Numbered from the stretch's first letter, positions 45,201 to 54,992 are shown. The stretch: DNA of 64,000 nucleotides from Carpediemonas membranifera (GCA_019828565.1 JAHDYR010000012.1:496001-560000), one strand, 5' to 3'. Notes: generated from the sequence alone by a model not told the origin. Numbers and translations: made by a program.

Positions 45201-45457
45201 AAACGCACAATCTTCTTGTTGTTCACGTCCTTCATCAGCTCGACGATGGCCGCTTCGGAGCACAGCGTATCAAACACTGTCTCTACGTTGCACCAACGTG
45301 CGTCAATGAACTCAGCATTGACGAATTTCGCGTAGTCGGTACGAACAGTCTGCAGCAGAAGCTGTACGTCCCGAGCAAGCGCGTTTTCGCGCCAATCGGA
45401 CGTTATGGAAACTCTCATCGCCATCTGGCCTCCAGGATCAGCCTGGGGCACAGAAAA
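42261..45457 (-). CDS. B10: RT/endonuclease ORF, one frameshift
   Basis: Nearly complete family B protein in two overlapping frames: the N-terminus to the RT fingers (from the ATG near 45470) and RT core to C-terminus (44228-42261, 655 residues). The single break is a lost G near 44244, shared with B6. RT motifs LDLSNAYG, GIHQGDPLSPILF and YQDD are intact, as are the endonuclease residues (ARADILL...IDNVVSN...K..QY). The knuckle is degraded to YPLY. Family B has Asn in place of the second hydrophobic residue after the endonuclease Asp. C-terminus LGLSH. Confidence 0.85.
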
Positions 45458-45520
45458 TGACGACATTTCCATTTCGGAAGGGAGGGAGCATCGTTTATTG
45501 CCTTTTGGACGAACTGTATT

Positions 45521-45568
45521 GCGAGCGGCGAGGCGCAGCCGAGCTTCGCGAGCCTGAGCGCAGCGAAG
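45521..45568. repeat. junction motif S, B10/A11
   Basis: Same 48-bp motif, between the alpha leader of B10 and the A11 3' UTR. Confidence 0.9.
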
Positions 45569-45708
45569 ACGTCACTCTAGTGGTCAGTATGTCGGGTTTG
45601 AGGCACTGCTCGCTCCGAAATCTCCCTTTCGACTCTCCACTCAGTCACAACGAACGCGAACGCGAATAACGCGCAGATCACGCTCAAAGTACAGAAACAA
45701 CATCAGTA

Positions 45709-48700
45709 TTAGTGGTTGAGGCCATTAGCCTCAGCTTGACGGTACGCAGCATCCGCCTGGCGCATGAACGCATGGAACACATGAACTTGCTGCCGCATAC
45801 AGGCCATCATGACCGCGTCGGCAATCTGCCCAACAGTTTCGGCATCAAGGCCCAAAACGTCGCGCATCTCATCGGTCCATCCTCTCCCATGCACAGCACC
45901 AACACCACCACTCTGGCGAACGACCACGGGAATAACCCGGACGTTCCAGTTGGCGTACTGCTCCTTCTTGCTCCGCATAGATGCAGACGCGTGATTGCTC
46001 ACCACTACGTCAAGCACAACGGGTTCGGTATGGCCCGGTCTGGTCAAGAGGAGGTCCGCCCGCGCCTTGACCCGTTTGGTCCGGTCCACAGTCCACTCGC
46101 TGCCCCGTCCGAGCCAATGCTCAACTCTTACGCGCCAGGGGTGCCCGCGCAGCAGTTTGGCGAGCGTGTCGCGAATTTGGTCGTGCCGCTCCGATCCCAG
46201 CCCCTCCCTCAGGAAGGGACAGGTAAGAGAATGCTCGGCTGAGCAGGGGACAGACCGGTGGTTAACACTACGGGCCAGGCATAGCGGACAGACGTCGTGG
46301 CCTGTCTCCAAAGGCAGGAAGGCCGACATGGTTGCGAAGCATCGGTGCAGCACCCTCGTCACAGGGGTTACGACCCATAGCGGCTGGATCAGCCGCGAGT
46401 AGAGACCTGATCACGTTTGGCGAGTCGACTGAAACAGTCAGTTGGCTGGAAATGTTATCCTGCAGGAGGCGTACCAACTTCTTCTGCGTGCTCTCGAGTG
46501 AGAGCTTTCTGACATCGCCATATGATGTCGGCCAATCCTTGGGCGTCGCGGCGAGAGCCGGGATGCATGGCAGTGCGTCTTGGATGAGAGCCTCGGGCCT
46601 TTCGACCTTCAGCTCTATGAGTTGTCGTGCGGCACCCAGATAGGCTGGGGCCCACACAACAGAGGGCATGGCCAATCCGAGCCCGCCTTGACTGACCGGC
46701 AGACAGAGCCTTGCGGCGAAGTCCTTGTCAGTCTCTGCGCTGGACTGGAGCAGCTTCAGGATGGCGGGGACCACCTTCTGCTGTTCGAAGTCCAGTTGCG
46801 ACTCGAACATGTCACCCCCGCCCGGCGAAACATTGCGGAAGAAGTGCTCCCACTTGGTGAGGGCACACAGTTTCGTCACTAGGAGGGCAGGGGCGACGGC
46901 TTCCGCGCCAATGTCAGAGACCATCGATGCAGCAGCGTCAAGCAGCTCCATAACCTTGCGGTTAGCAGAGCCTAGCTCCCGCATGATGTGCGTGGCGGAG
47001 CCGATTGGAACACCAACCAGCTTGGTATCGCGTCTCCGTGGGACGCCACCAGTTGTGTTGCCGTCAACGACATCCTTATGGGCTAGCACGCACTTGGCAC
47101 GGTTGAGGCGGAGGCCAACCTCGTTGAACTTCTGAGCGGCGAGTTCTGTGAGATTGTTGGCCTCACGGCCGACCCCAGGCGACTGTAGCGGGCGGGTAGT
47201 GGTGGCTACGATGTCATCCTGGTAGGCACGGATGCACCACCCAGGGAAAGCCTCGCGCAAGACGTCCAGAATGGGCTTAACGCCTAAGCTGAAAAGAATT
47301 GGCGAGAGCGGGTCCCCTTGGTGAATGCCTTCAGCCGACCTCATGGTGATGCCGGAGGTAGAGAAAAGTAAGCCCCGTCGGTACATGGTCGACAGGTATG
47401 GGATGAGCGCCGGCATGTAGGCCGCCACCACCTTCATGGCGAAGGCCCTCGACAAGCATCCATAGGCGTTGGAAAGGTCGAGTGTGAGCACTGTACCACC
47501 ACTTCGGTAGACTGCACTCACCTCCTCTCCCAACCTCTCCAAGCCGCACTTCTCACCTACTCCGAACTGGTCCTTCAGGGCACGATCGACGTCAACCAGC
47601 CGCTTACGGACGGACCAGGCGAGTGCCTTTGCCGCCACACGGCGAATAGAGTCGCCGATCGCGACCCCTCGGACCTTCCCTTCACCTTTCGGCACAGGGA
47701 CGAGAATGCAATGACTGAACACATCAGTGTAAGCTTCTCCGTTCAGGATGTCCTGAACCAGCGGGAGCAGAGCCTGGACTAGTTCGCGCCTTGATGTCTT
47801 GTAGGCGATCTTCAGGTGAAGGAACGATAGCCCGGAGGGCCCCGGGGCCGCCTCAGACTTGAGTGTGTTGAGGATGGTCTTCAGAGTCTTAGAGGAAACT
47901 TCGACACACTGCAGGGGGTTCTCGGGGACGTCTCGCATGGGGACGTCGGGACAAAGCCCGTTGAACCCAACCTGGAGGTCCCGCAGTTGAGCGTCGATTT
48001 CAGTCGGTGTCAGGTCAGTCTCATTGGCTACCATGGACGTGGCGGCCTTCGAGACAAACCCGTGGCGAATCAGGTTCAGCGTCCGACGCCACTTGCTCGC
48101 GCTAGCGCGTCGTCCGCCTCGGTCCGACGGCGGTGCGTACAGCGTCTTGGGGTAGTCTACAACCTTAAGAGCCTCAGCCCGCTTGGCGTCGTCACCTGTC
48201 GCGTTGTTCACCTCCCTCAATCGTTCAATAAGGCCTCGTGTGAACTTCTCGCGCCCGCGCTTGGGCGGAGCGATCTTTCCGAGGAACAAGGCCTGACCCG
48301 GGGGAAGGAAGACATCGGGTCGATGAGCAGGGGTAGTGGGAGGTGCTGATGGCGGGGTTAGGGGGAAACCAACCGCCGAAACGTGAGCTGCCGTGTCTGC
48401 CTGGACCTCTTCGTCAACAGGCTGCGATGACAGACCCTCGTCGTCCGTCGCGATCTCTACTGCAGAGGGAGGGACATTTGCAGCGGTCTCTGGACGCATA
48501 GCGTTGTCTCGTATCGTGCAGGCGATAATCGCAATGGACTTGGGGGCTGTGTTTGCAGAACGCAACGAAGTTGCCGTTGGCAGCGCCTGTGTGGTGATGC
48601 TGTGGGCCTTAAGGAGGTCCTTGAAGCTGTCAGCAATCGCCTTCAGGGCTTTCACGGTAAAGCGTACGATGTGTTTGTTCTGGACGTCGCGCATGAGCTC

Positions 48701-48931
48701 GACAACCGCAGTTTCAGAGCACAATGTGTTGAACACCGTGTCCGTATCACACCACAGTCTGTCAATTAGGCTTATGTCGACGAACTTCGCGTAGGTGCTA
48801 TGAACTTCGGTAAGAAGAGCACGAACATCCTCGGCGAAGACGCTTTCGCGCCATACGAGTCTCGTACGTCGTCGAGTCACCATCTGGCCTCCAGGATCAG
48901 CCTGGGGCACAGAAAATGACGACATTTCCAT
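45709..48931 (-). CDS. A11: RT and restriction-like endonuclease ORF, one frameshift
   Basis: Near-intact family A protein; the ATG at 48931 is the first in the transcript, since the TTG five codons upstream is not needed. Approximate residues: 1-210 N-terminal region without a visible zinc finger or Myb motif; 215-235 conserved basic block GKIAPPKRGREKF; 410-640 RT with LDLSNAYG (Asp ~490), GIHQGDPLSPILF (~541-553) and YQDD (~576); thumb to ~860; CPLC...H...C knuckle (~880-905); PD-(D/E)xK-type endonuclease (~935-1010) with ARADLLL, LDVVVSN and K..QY. This RT-knuckle-endonuclease order is that of R2/R4/NeSL-type elements, which nick a specific target and prime reverse transcription there. 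One extra C near 46309 splits the frame inside the knuckle segment. Confidence 0.9.
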
Positions 48932-48976
48932 TTCGGGAGGGAGCAAACTTTTATGTAATCAACGACAAACTGTCTA

Positions 48977-49024
48977 GCGAGCGGCGAGGCGCAGCCGAGC
49001 TTCGCGAGCCTGAGCGCAGCGAAG
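48977..49024. repeat. junction motif S, A11/B12
   Basis: Same 48-bp motif, between the beta leader of A11 and the B12 3' UTR. Last copy on the right. Confidence 0.9.
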
Positions 49025-49164
49025 CAGTTTGAGGCTATGGGGTGCGTCGGGGTCCTCCGTCGCTCCATCCAGTGAGTCGCTGGCGAGTCAACAAAACCAA
49101 CAAGAACACTCTGAAGCGCTCTGCACGAGCCGATTGCTACACCAATATCAGAATTGAGTAACAA

Positions 49165-52100
49165 TTAGTGGGAGAGGCCCAAATCCTCTGCTGCAGCATG
49201 TGCTGCGTCGCATTGCTTGATGAACGCTGCATATGTGTGCACTTGCCCTCTCATGCATGCCAAGAAAGCGTTATCAGCCATCTCGCGGACCTGCTCAGCC
49301 TTAAGACCAAGTTCATCGCGCAAATCGTCCGTCCAGCCCCTTCCGTGCACTCTTCCAACGTCACCGTTGTGAAGCGTCACCGCGGGTATGAGCTTGACGT
49401 CCCAGTTGGAGTACTGGGCGCGCTTGCTCGTCATGGCCTGAGACACGTGGTTGCTGACGACGTTGTCAATGACGATTGCCTTCACGCCAGGTTTCGTGAG
49501 GAGGATGTCCGCCCGCGCCTTCATAGGCTTGGTCCGGTCAATGGTCCACTCACTGGCCTTGTTCAACCACACCTCGGACTGGACTCTCCAGCCATAACCC
49601 TTCAGGTCTCTCACCAGCCCGTCCTTGATAGCGTTGTGACGCTCGTCGTCCAGGCCTCCACGTAGGCATGGGCAGCACAGGGTGTGAGTAGCGTTGCACA
49701 CAACGGACTGGTGGTTCACGGTGCGTGCCCTGCAGAGAGGGTAGACGTCAAATCCGGGCGTGAATGCGGGGAGGCCCAGGTGATTGCGGAAGATGGGGGC
49801 AACAGCGGCATCGGTTACCGAGCGCCCAAGAGAGGTCGGGTCGACCATCATGAACGACCGAACGACGTTGGGCGAGACGGCGGCACTCACAGAGAGCTTG
49901 GTGGCAATAGATTCCTCAACGAGGCGAACCAAGTTCTTCTGCGTGTGGTCGGCGTCAAGAGCCTTCACATCGTCCAAGCCACTAGGCCAGTTCGACGGCG
50001 TGTTGAGCTGGGGCGGGAGACACTTGATGGCACCCGTCACGCTGTCAGGTGAGCGTGTAACACCCAGCCCTGCCAGTTGTCTCGTGGCCGCGAGGAACGC
50101 GGGAGCCCACACGACTGATGGCATTGCCAGCGCAAGCCCGCGTCTTTCGACCGGCATACTCAGGCGGAGAGCAAAGTCGTCATCGACCTCAGCCTCGCTC
50201 GACAGGATTCGGAGGATGGCCGGGACCGCCTCTTTCTTCTCAAATCCGAGCTCAGCCTCGTAGAGACCGTTGCCGACTCCACCCGTTGCGGGGGGAACGT
50301 TACGGAAGAAGTGCTCCCACTTTGTGAGCGCACAATACTTCGCAATGATCAACGCAGGGGCAGTTGCCTCCGGCCCCTCCTTGGCCACCATCTCTCCGGC
50401 AGCGTTAAGGAGTTGCATCACGCGACAATTGACCTTGGCCAACTCACCCATCGCATGAGCAGCGGACCCAACCGGAACGCCCACGAGGTTTAGGCTGCGT
50501 CTTCTTGGGACGCCTCCCGAGGTGTTGCCGTCGGTAACGTCTCTGTGCGCCACAACGCACTTCGACTTGTTGAGCCGCAGGCCGACTTCGAGGAACTTCT
50601 CCCTCGCGATCTCGACAAGGTTGTTAGCCTCTCGGCCGACACCGGGCGTCTGCAAAGGCCGATCAGTCGTGGCGACAAGATCGTCTTGGTACGCTTGGAG
50701 GTGCCAACCCGGGAACGCCTCGCGCAGAACGTCCAGAATGGGCTTGATGCCCAGGCTGAACAGAATAGGGGACAGGGGATCTCCTTGATGTATGCCCTCA
50801 GCTGACCTTATCACTCCTCCCTGACGTGGAGAATAGGAGCCCTTGGCGATACATCGTAGACAGGTAGGGCATGAGAGCAGGCATGTAAGCGCGTACCACG
50901 TCGAACATGAACGCCCTAGATAGGCATCCATAAGCGTTCGATAAGTCGAGGGAGACAACAGTCCCTCCCTCCTCGTAGACCCTGGTCACGCTGTCACTCA
51001 GCCTCTCCAGGCCGCACTTCTCCCCCACCCCATACTGATCCTTGAGGGTCCGGTCGACGTCGACCAGGCGGGCCCTCACAGCCCAGGCGAGAGCCTTCGC
51101 CGCAACCCGCCGAAGCGAGTCCCCGATGGCCACTCCTCGGATCTTCCCGGCCCCCTTGGGGACCGGGACAATGATGCAGTGGCTCAATGCCGCGGTGTAG
51201 GTCTCGCCGTTCAGGATGTCCTGTACGATCGGCATCAATGCGGCGATGAGGTCATGTCTGGCCACCTTCGCTGCTATTCTGATATGGAGGAAGGACAAGC
51301 CCGACGGCCCTGGGGCCGCCTCGGCCTTTAGAGCGTGTAGTACAGTCTTGAGGGTCCTAGCGGACACCTCAACTGACTGCAGTGGCTCTGCGGGGACGTC
51401 CTTAAACGGAACATCTGGGCGCAGGCCACTGTAATCCTCCTGCAGTCTCTTCAGCTCTACATCCACCTCCTGTGGTGACAGGCCCGCATCCTCAGCTACC
51501 AGCGCAGTGGCTGCCTTGGACACGAACCCGTGGCGAACCAGTCGCATCACCTTACGCCACTTGGACGGGCGGCGCTTGGGGCCTTTCGATGCAACCGGCG
51601 GTGCGTACAGCGCCTTCGGGTACTCGAGTACCGTCCTCAGGGCCGCGCGCTTCTCGTCCTCGCTCTCCACGAGGGCCACCCGCTTGAGCTTCTCGATCAG
51701 GCCTCTGGCGAATTTCTCGCGTCCCCTCTTGGGGGGAGCGATCTTGCCAAGGAAGAGAGCCTGTCCCGGTGGTAGGAACACGTCGGGTCGATGGGCTGGG
51801 TGAGCGGGAGGGGCAGTCGGGGGGCTTGCGGTGAAGCCCACCGCGGTGACGTGCGCTGCTGCGCTCGGCTGCGATGACAGCTGGCTACCAGGGGCGTGGA
51901 CCTCTTCGACAGATGGAAGGAGACTGGCAGGGTCGTTGTTGCCCATCACGTTTCTCCTGATCTCTCGGAAGAATTCGGCCGCCACCGACGGAGCTGTTTT
52001 GGCAGAACGCAGCGGTGTTGCTTTGGGAGTACTGCTAAGAGTAACACCCGCCGCGTCTAAGAGCCGCTTGAAGGAATCTACGATGTCCTTCAGTGCTCTC

Positions 52101-52257
52101 ACCGTCAAACGCACAATCTTCTTGTTGTTCACGTCCTTCATCAGCTCGACGATGGCCGCTTCGGAGCACAGCGTATCAAACACTGTCTCTACGTTGCACC
52201 AACGTGCGTCAATGAACTCAGCATTGACGAATTTCGCGTAGTCGGTACGAACAGTCT
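49165..52257 (-). pseudogene. RT/endonuclease ORF of B12
   Basis: Two long frames, 52257-50798 (N-terminal region through LDLSNAYG) and 50958-49165 (597 codons, GIHQG to C-terminus), separated by an extra C near 50820. Only one knuckle cysteine is lost (YPLC), intermediate between B4/B8 (CPLC) and B6/B10 (YPLY). The 52327 end of the first frame lies in foreign sequence. Confidence 0.85.
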
Positions 52258-52758
52258 GCTTGGGGGTACACCACCCATGCCCTGACCCACGCCACCTAAC
52301 CGGGGTAGACAGCATGGACTTAGTCACTTTCTCCGCCTTCGGGTAGGCTTCTTAACAGAGTCGAGGGGGCATGGAATTGGGGAACCGGACAGACGAGAGG
52401 GTGCCGTGGCTGAACGGCTCTACAAGGACTGCAGGGAAGCAAGGAGTGTCATAGTCAAGGTTCTGCAGGACGATCCTGCCTGTCAATGCCCCGAGGACAG
52501 ACCCCCAGGCTCCCCGGATAGTTGCCGGACTTTCAGGGAGACAGGAAAGCATATTTGCACGGAGATGGCCGCAGGGCCTCTGGGGCGATTGGAATCGGCT
52601 TTCCGCGGAGACAGTAGCACCGAAAGCCCAAGGCAAACGCTGCTGACCAGTTTGCCACGGGAAATAGGCAGTACCCCGGGGCACTCAGCTCCAAGACAAC
52701 GGGAAACAAGCTCAGTCCGGGGTCAGAATCCAAGCACCATAAATTTCTTTCTTTCTTT
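52258..52758 (+). mobile_element. unidentified retroposon-like insert with TTTC tail
   Basis: About 500 bp that matches neither the array nor the LTR elements. It ends on the plus strand in a short (TTTC) run, like the tail of a non-LTR or SINE insertion. TGGCTGAACGGC (52407-52418) and GGTTCTGCAGG (52459-52469) resemble pol III A and B boxes at a tRNA-like spacing of about 40 nt, so a tRNA-derived SINE is possible. Neither box is a good match. No ORF above ~120 codons is convincing. Confidence 0.35.
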
Positions 52759-52962
52759 CTAATCATCGTCTTCGGAGTTACCGGCCTCGTCGATGCATTG
52801 CGAGACATAGTCAGCGATAGATGGATCGACGAGTTCGGAGATATCGGCCTTACCGCCGAGGGAACGGTACGTTTGGAGGTGAAGGTAAAAATCAAGCAAC
52901 GCCTTCATTGAAGGGTCGCGGAATAGCGGGGGAACCGCTTTTTCTTTGTTCTTAAATGTCAT
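52759..52962 (-). pseudogene. G3 gag fragment, N-terminus
   Basis: The first 67 residues align with the start of G2 gag (G3 MKALLDFYLHL against G2 MDALLDFADNL, both followed by a LGG motif and an acidic stretch). It ends at an acidic EDDD where the TTTC-tailed insert begins. The ATG at 52962 is 22 bp from the LTR. Confidence 0.8.
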
Positions 52963-52974
52963 GATGAAAGGGGA

Positions 52975-52984
52975 ATACTAGTAT
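52975..52984 (-). other. palindrome after G3 LTR, in primer-site position
   Basis: ATACTAGTAT, directly adjacent to the LTR in the element's sense. It shares the ACTAGT core with the G2 palindrome. Confidence 0.75.
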
Positions 52985-53108
52985 TGTGGTCTGTCAAGAC
53001 TTAGAAGAACTTTTAGTAAAAGCAAAGAAGAGAGGGTTTGACCCTGCTGTGGTAAATATGGCAATAATAAATATATCAACTATGTAAACAATGGGTAGGA
53101 CCCTGACA
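52985..53108 (-). repeat. G3 LTR, shared
   Basis: 124 bp, TG...CA. It resembles the G2 LTR mainly at its edges (TGTGGT and GGGTAGGACCC). Confidence 0.8.
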
Positions 53109-54142
53109 CTGCCCCTCCATGCCAGCCTATAGGCTGACATGACCTCAAGGTGTCACCTTCACGGCCACAGGCGAGTGGTGAGGATTTCCCGATGTTGGTC
53201 GATTGGATACAGCCCTGTTGGGTGCCACCCCAACGGCTGGACCACTCCTAGGACTTGGCAGGACCCAGAAGGCCATAATCGGTAAGGATATCAAAACGAA
53301 TCTGAAGATTCGAAAATATTCGAAATTGTCGCGGTACCGCTGTGTGAGCATGCTATGTTATGGGAATGGGGACTGCAGGTCTCCCTGCCCCTCCACGGCC
53401 ATACCTCGGCCGTAAAGAACGCAAACATTTCAATGTGCACTTTTGGGCACATAACGAGTTCGGATCTCAGGAATGGACAAGTCCTCGCGCTGATTGCGCC
53501 TATTCTTACATAGAGTCCAAAAAGACCTCCAATAGCCTCAGTAGGGCTTTGTTGGCGAGTTCTCGTGCTTTCTTCTTTCGGAGCTCCCTAGAACTACACG
53601 ATCGCCACGAGTAAGCTCTTAATGCAAATAACAACATCAATCGTGCCATTTGGACATCAAATGTGATGGATTGAGGCGTTACACGGTAACGATTCCTTCA
53701 GTAGTACTGACTTGCCCGAAACATGGGTGTGCACGCACCGGTCGTCTTTTCGGTCCTAATAGACGCCAGCTACGTGCGCCAAAGGGTGTCATCTCGGCCA
53801 GTGACCTCGCGATGGAGGTTCAATTCTGGTCATCGTGGTTGCTTACTCCGCCACACCGTCGACGCATTTTTGGGTCGCCGTCAATCCATTTGACGTCGAC
53901 AAACGATGCGTATAGTTCTCTTCACGGTGTAAAAGGCTGTAGAACCTTGTGCGTTAACATTAAGAAGACTGCTTGTTGTCTTACGACGGAAGACAGTGTA
54001 CTATCTCGCTGGAAGCGATGACGTTGGTCTCCAGTATGCGCTCCTCTCGCCATTCAGTATGCAAAGCATCAATTAACAACATCATATGCTGTTTTCTAGA
54101 GGTTGTGGCTAACGAAAATGCGCAAATCAAGCAGAGCATGAT
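53109..54142 (-). other. G3 3' region with two purine-tract/hairpin modules
   Basis: GGAGGGGCAG (minus strand) abuts the LTR with a palindromic stem CAGCCTATAGGCTG (53124-53137). A second tract at 53393 has an ACGGCC/GGCCGT stem. The CGGTACCGCT-TGTGAGC block near 53332 matches G2. A plus-strand frame at 53650-54021 may be a remnant of an antisense ORF, but I see no similarity to the one in G2 and do not annotate it. Confidence 0.6.
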
Positions 54143-54992
54143 TTACAGACCGTCGATCTTGGCTTGCTCTGACTCTAGGTACTCAGTGAGCGCGGCCAAG
54201 TCTTTGACGAAGCTGTAATCCTGCAGGGTGGCTTCGGAGTCCTCGAAGCCTGTCCAGTGCACCAGATAGCGGCGTCTGGACATCGGACATCTCTTGCTAC
54301 CGTCGGGACCCTCTGAGCGGCTGATCCGATCGACGTACCACTCCTCGGTAGCGGCTGCGGCAAGCTCCTTGATCTGAGTGTCGGACAAGGTGCCAGGGTT
54401 GAACCGTCGGACTCTGGCAGCGTCGACCTTGATCGTCGGGCCGTCTCTCGGCTGCGACAGGTCCTGTACAATGTAGCCCACGGTGACACCGTCGCGCTTG
54501 ACTGACTCGACTCTTCGCATTGGGCCACGCCACCCCGGCGACAGCTTATCTGGGGGTCTTTTGGCGTACTTGACGAGCACGTAGCGACTGAGGATCTCTG
54601 AGCGGGTAGAGGACGCTCTGGCGAGCGCCTCTTCACGCATAGTTGAGATCCTGGACTTAGCCAGCTGTACCGCAGCCTCGGCGGCCTTACGGTGGGACTG
54701 GGTGATGCCTGCGGAGGAAGCGTCCGTGGTATAAAGCGTCGATGGGATAGTGATGTTGGCTCCCAGCATGATCTCGGCCGGGGACAGCCTCGTAGGGATT
54801 CTCGGCGTCGAATTGGCAATGAATCTTGCGACTGGCAGGTGTGTGAGCCAGTTGGGGTTTCTTAACTGGAACTTACGGGCCTTAAGGATCCTCTCGACTT
54901 GCTGGTTCGCTCTTTCCACCATCCCATTGGCCTGAGGATGGTACGCGGTGGTGATATGCTGCTGGAACCCCACCTCATACTGTGAAAGTCGG
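54143..54992 (-). pseudogene. G3 integrase C-terminal part and chromodomain
   Basis: About 280 residues collinear with the end of G2 pol: the catalytic Glu region (QANGMVERANQQVER), the GPMRRV segment and a chromodomain (RYLVHWTGFEDSEATLQDY), ending in KIDGL. The first two integrase aspartates are missing because the copy breaks off near 54992, just beside a perfect inverted repeat. Confidence 0.88.

Larger units (their letters stand above)
42073..45520 (-). mobile_element. non-LTR retrotransposon B10 (family B, full length)
   Basis: 3448-bp B unit with an alpha leader that has four extra bases (GGGA-type duplication) near 45480; upstream neighbour A11. Confidence 0.9.
45521..48976 (-). mobile_element. 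non-LTR retrotransposon A11 (family A, best preserved)
   Basis: 3456 bp with a beta leader; upstream neighbour B12. Reference copy for family A: 45 bp of leader from S to ATG, an ORF of about 1074 codons with one lesion, a 140-bp 3' UTR and S. No poly(A) or microsatellite tail. Confidence 0.93.
48977..52257 (-). mobile_element. non-LTR retrotransposon B12 (family B, 5' end lost)
   Basis: Right-hand end of the array. It is normal from S to about residue 40 of the ORF, then stops at 52257 in the QTVRTDYAKF segment. The leader and first ~110 bp are missing, so there is no twelfth S on this side. Confidence 0.9.
52759..54992 (-). mobile_element. Ty3/gypsy chromovirus G3, two partial copies around one LTR
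   Basis: A single LTR (52985-53108) has a gag start on its downstream side and a pol end plus purine tract on its upstream side. It therefore serves as 5' LTR for one partial element and 3' LTR for another. Both are truncated: the first after 67 gag codons, the second inside integrase near 54992. G3 is related to G2 but diverged. Confidence 0.8.

Noticed and set aside
2342-49024. CRISPR-like array from the regularly spaced S copies
   Set aside because: Spacing is 2-7.5 kb and the intervals are retrotransposons; S is not a spacer-separated direct repeat.
1-52257. rDNA (28S) target for the R2-like elements
   Set aside because: No rRNA-like sequence is present at any junction; flanks are always S plus another element.
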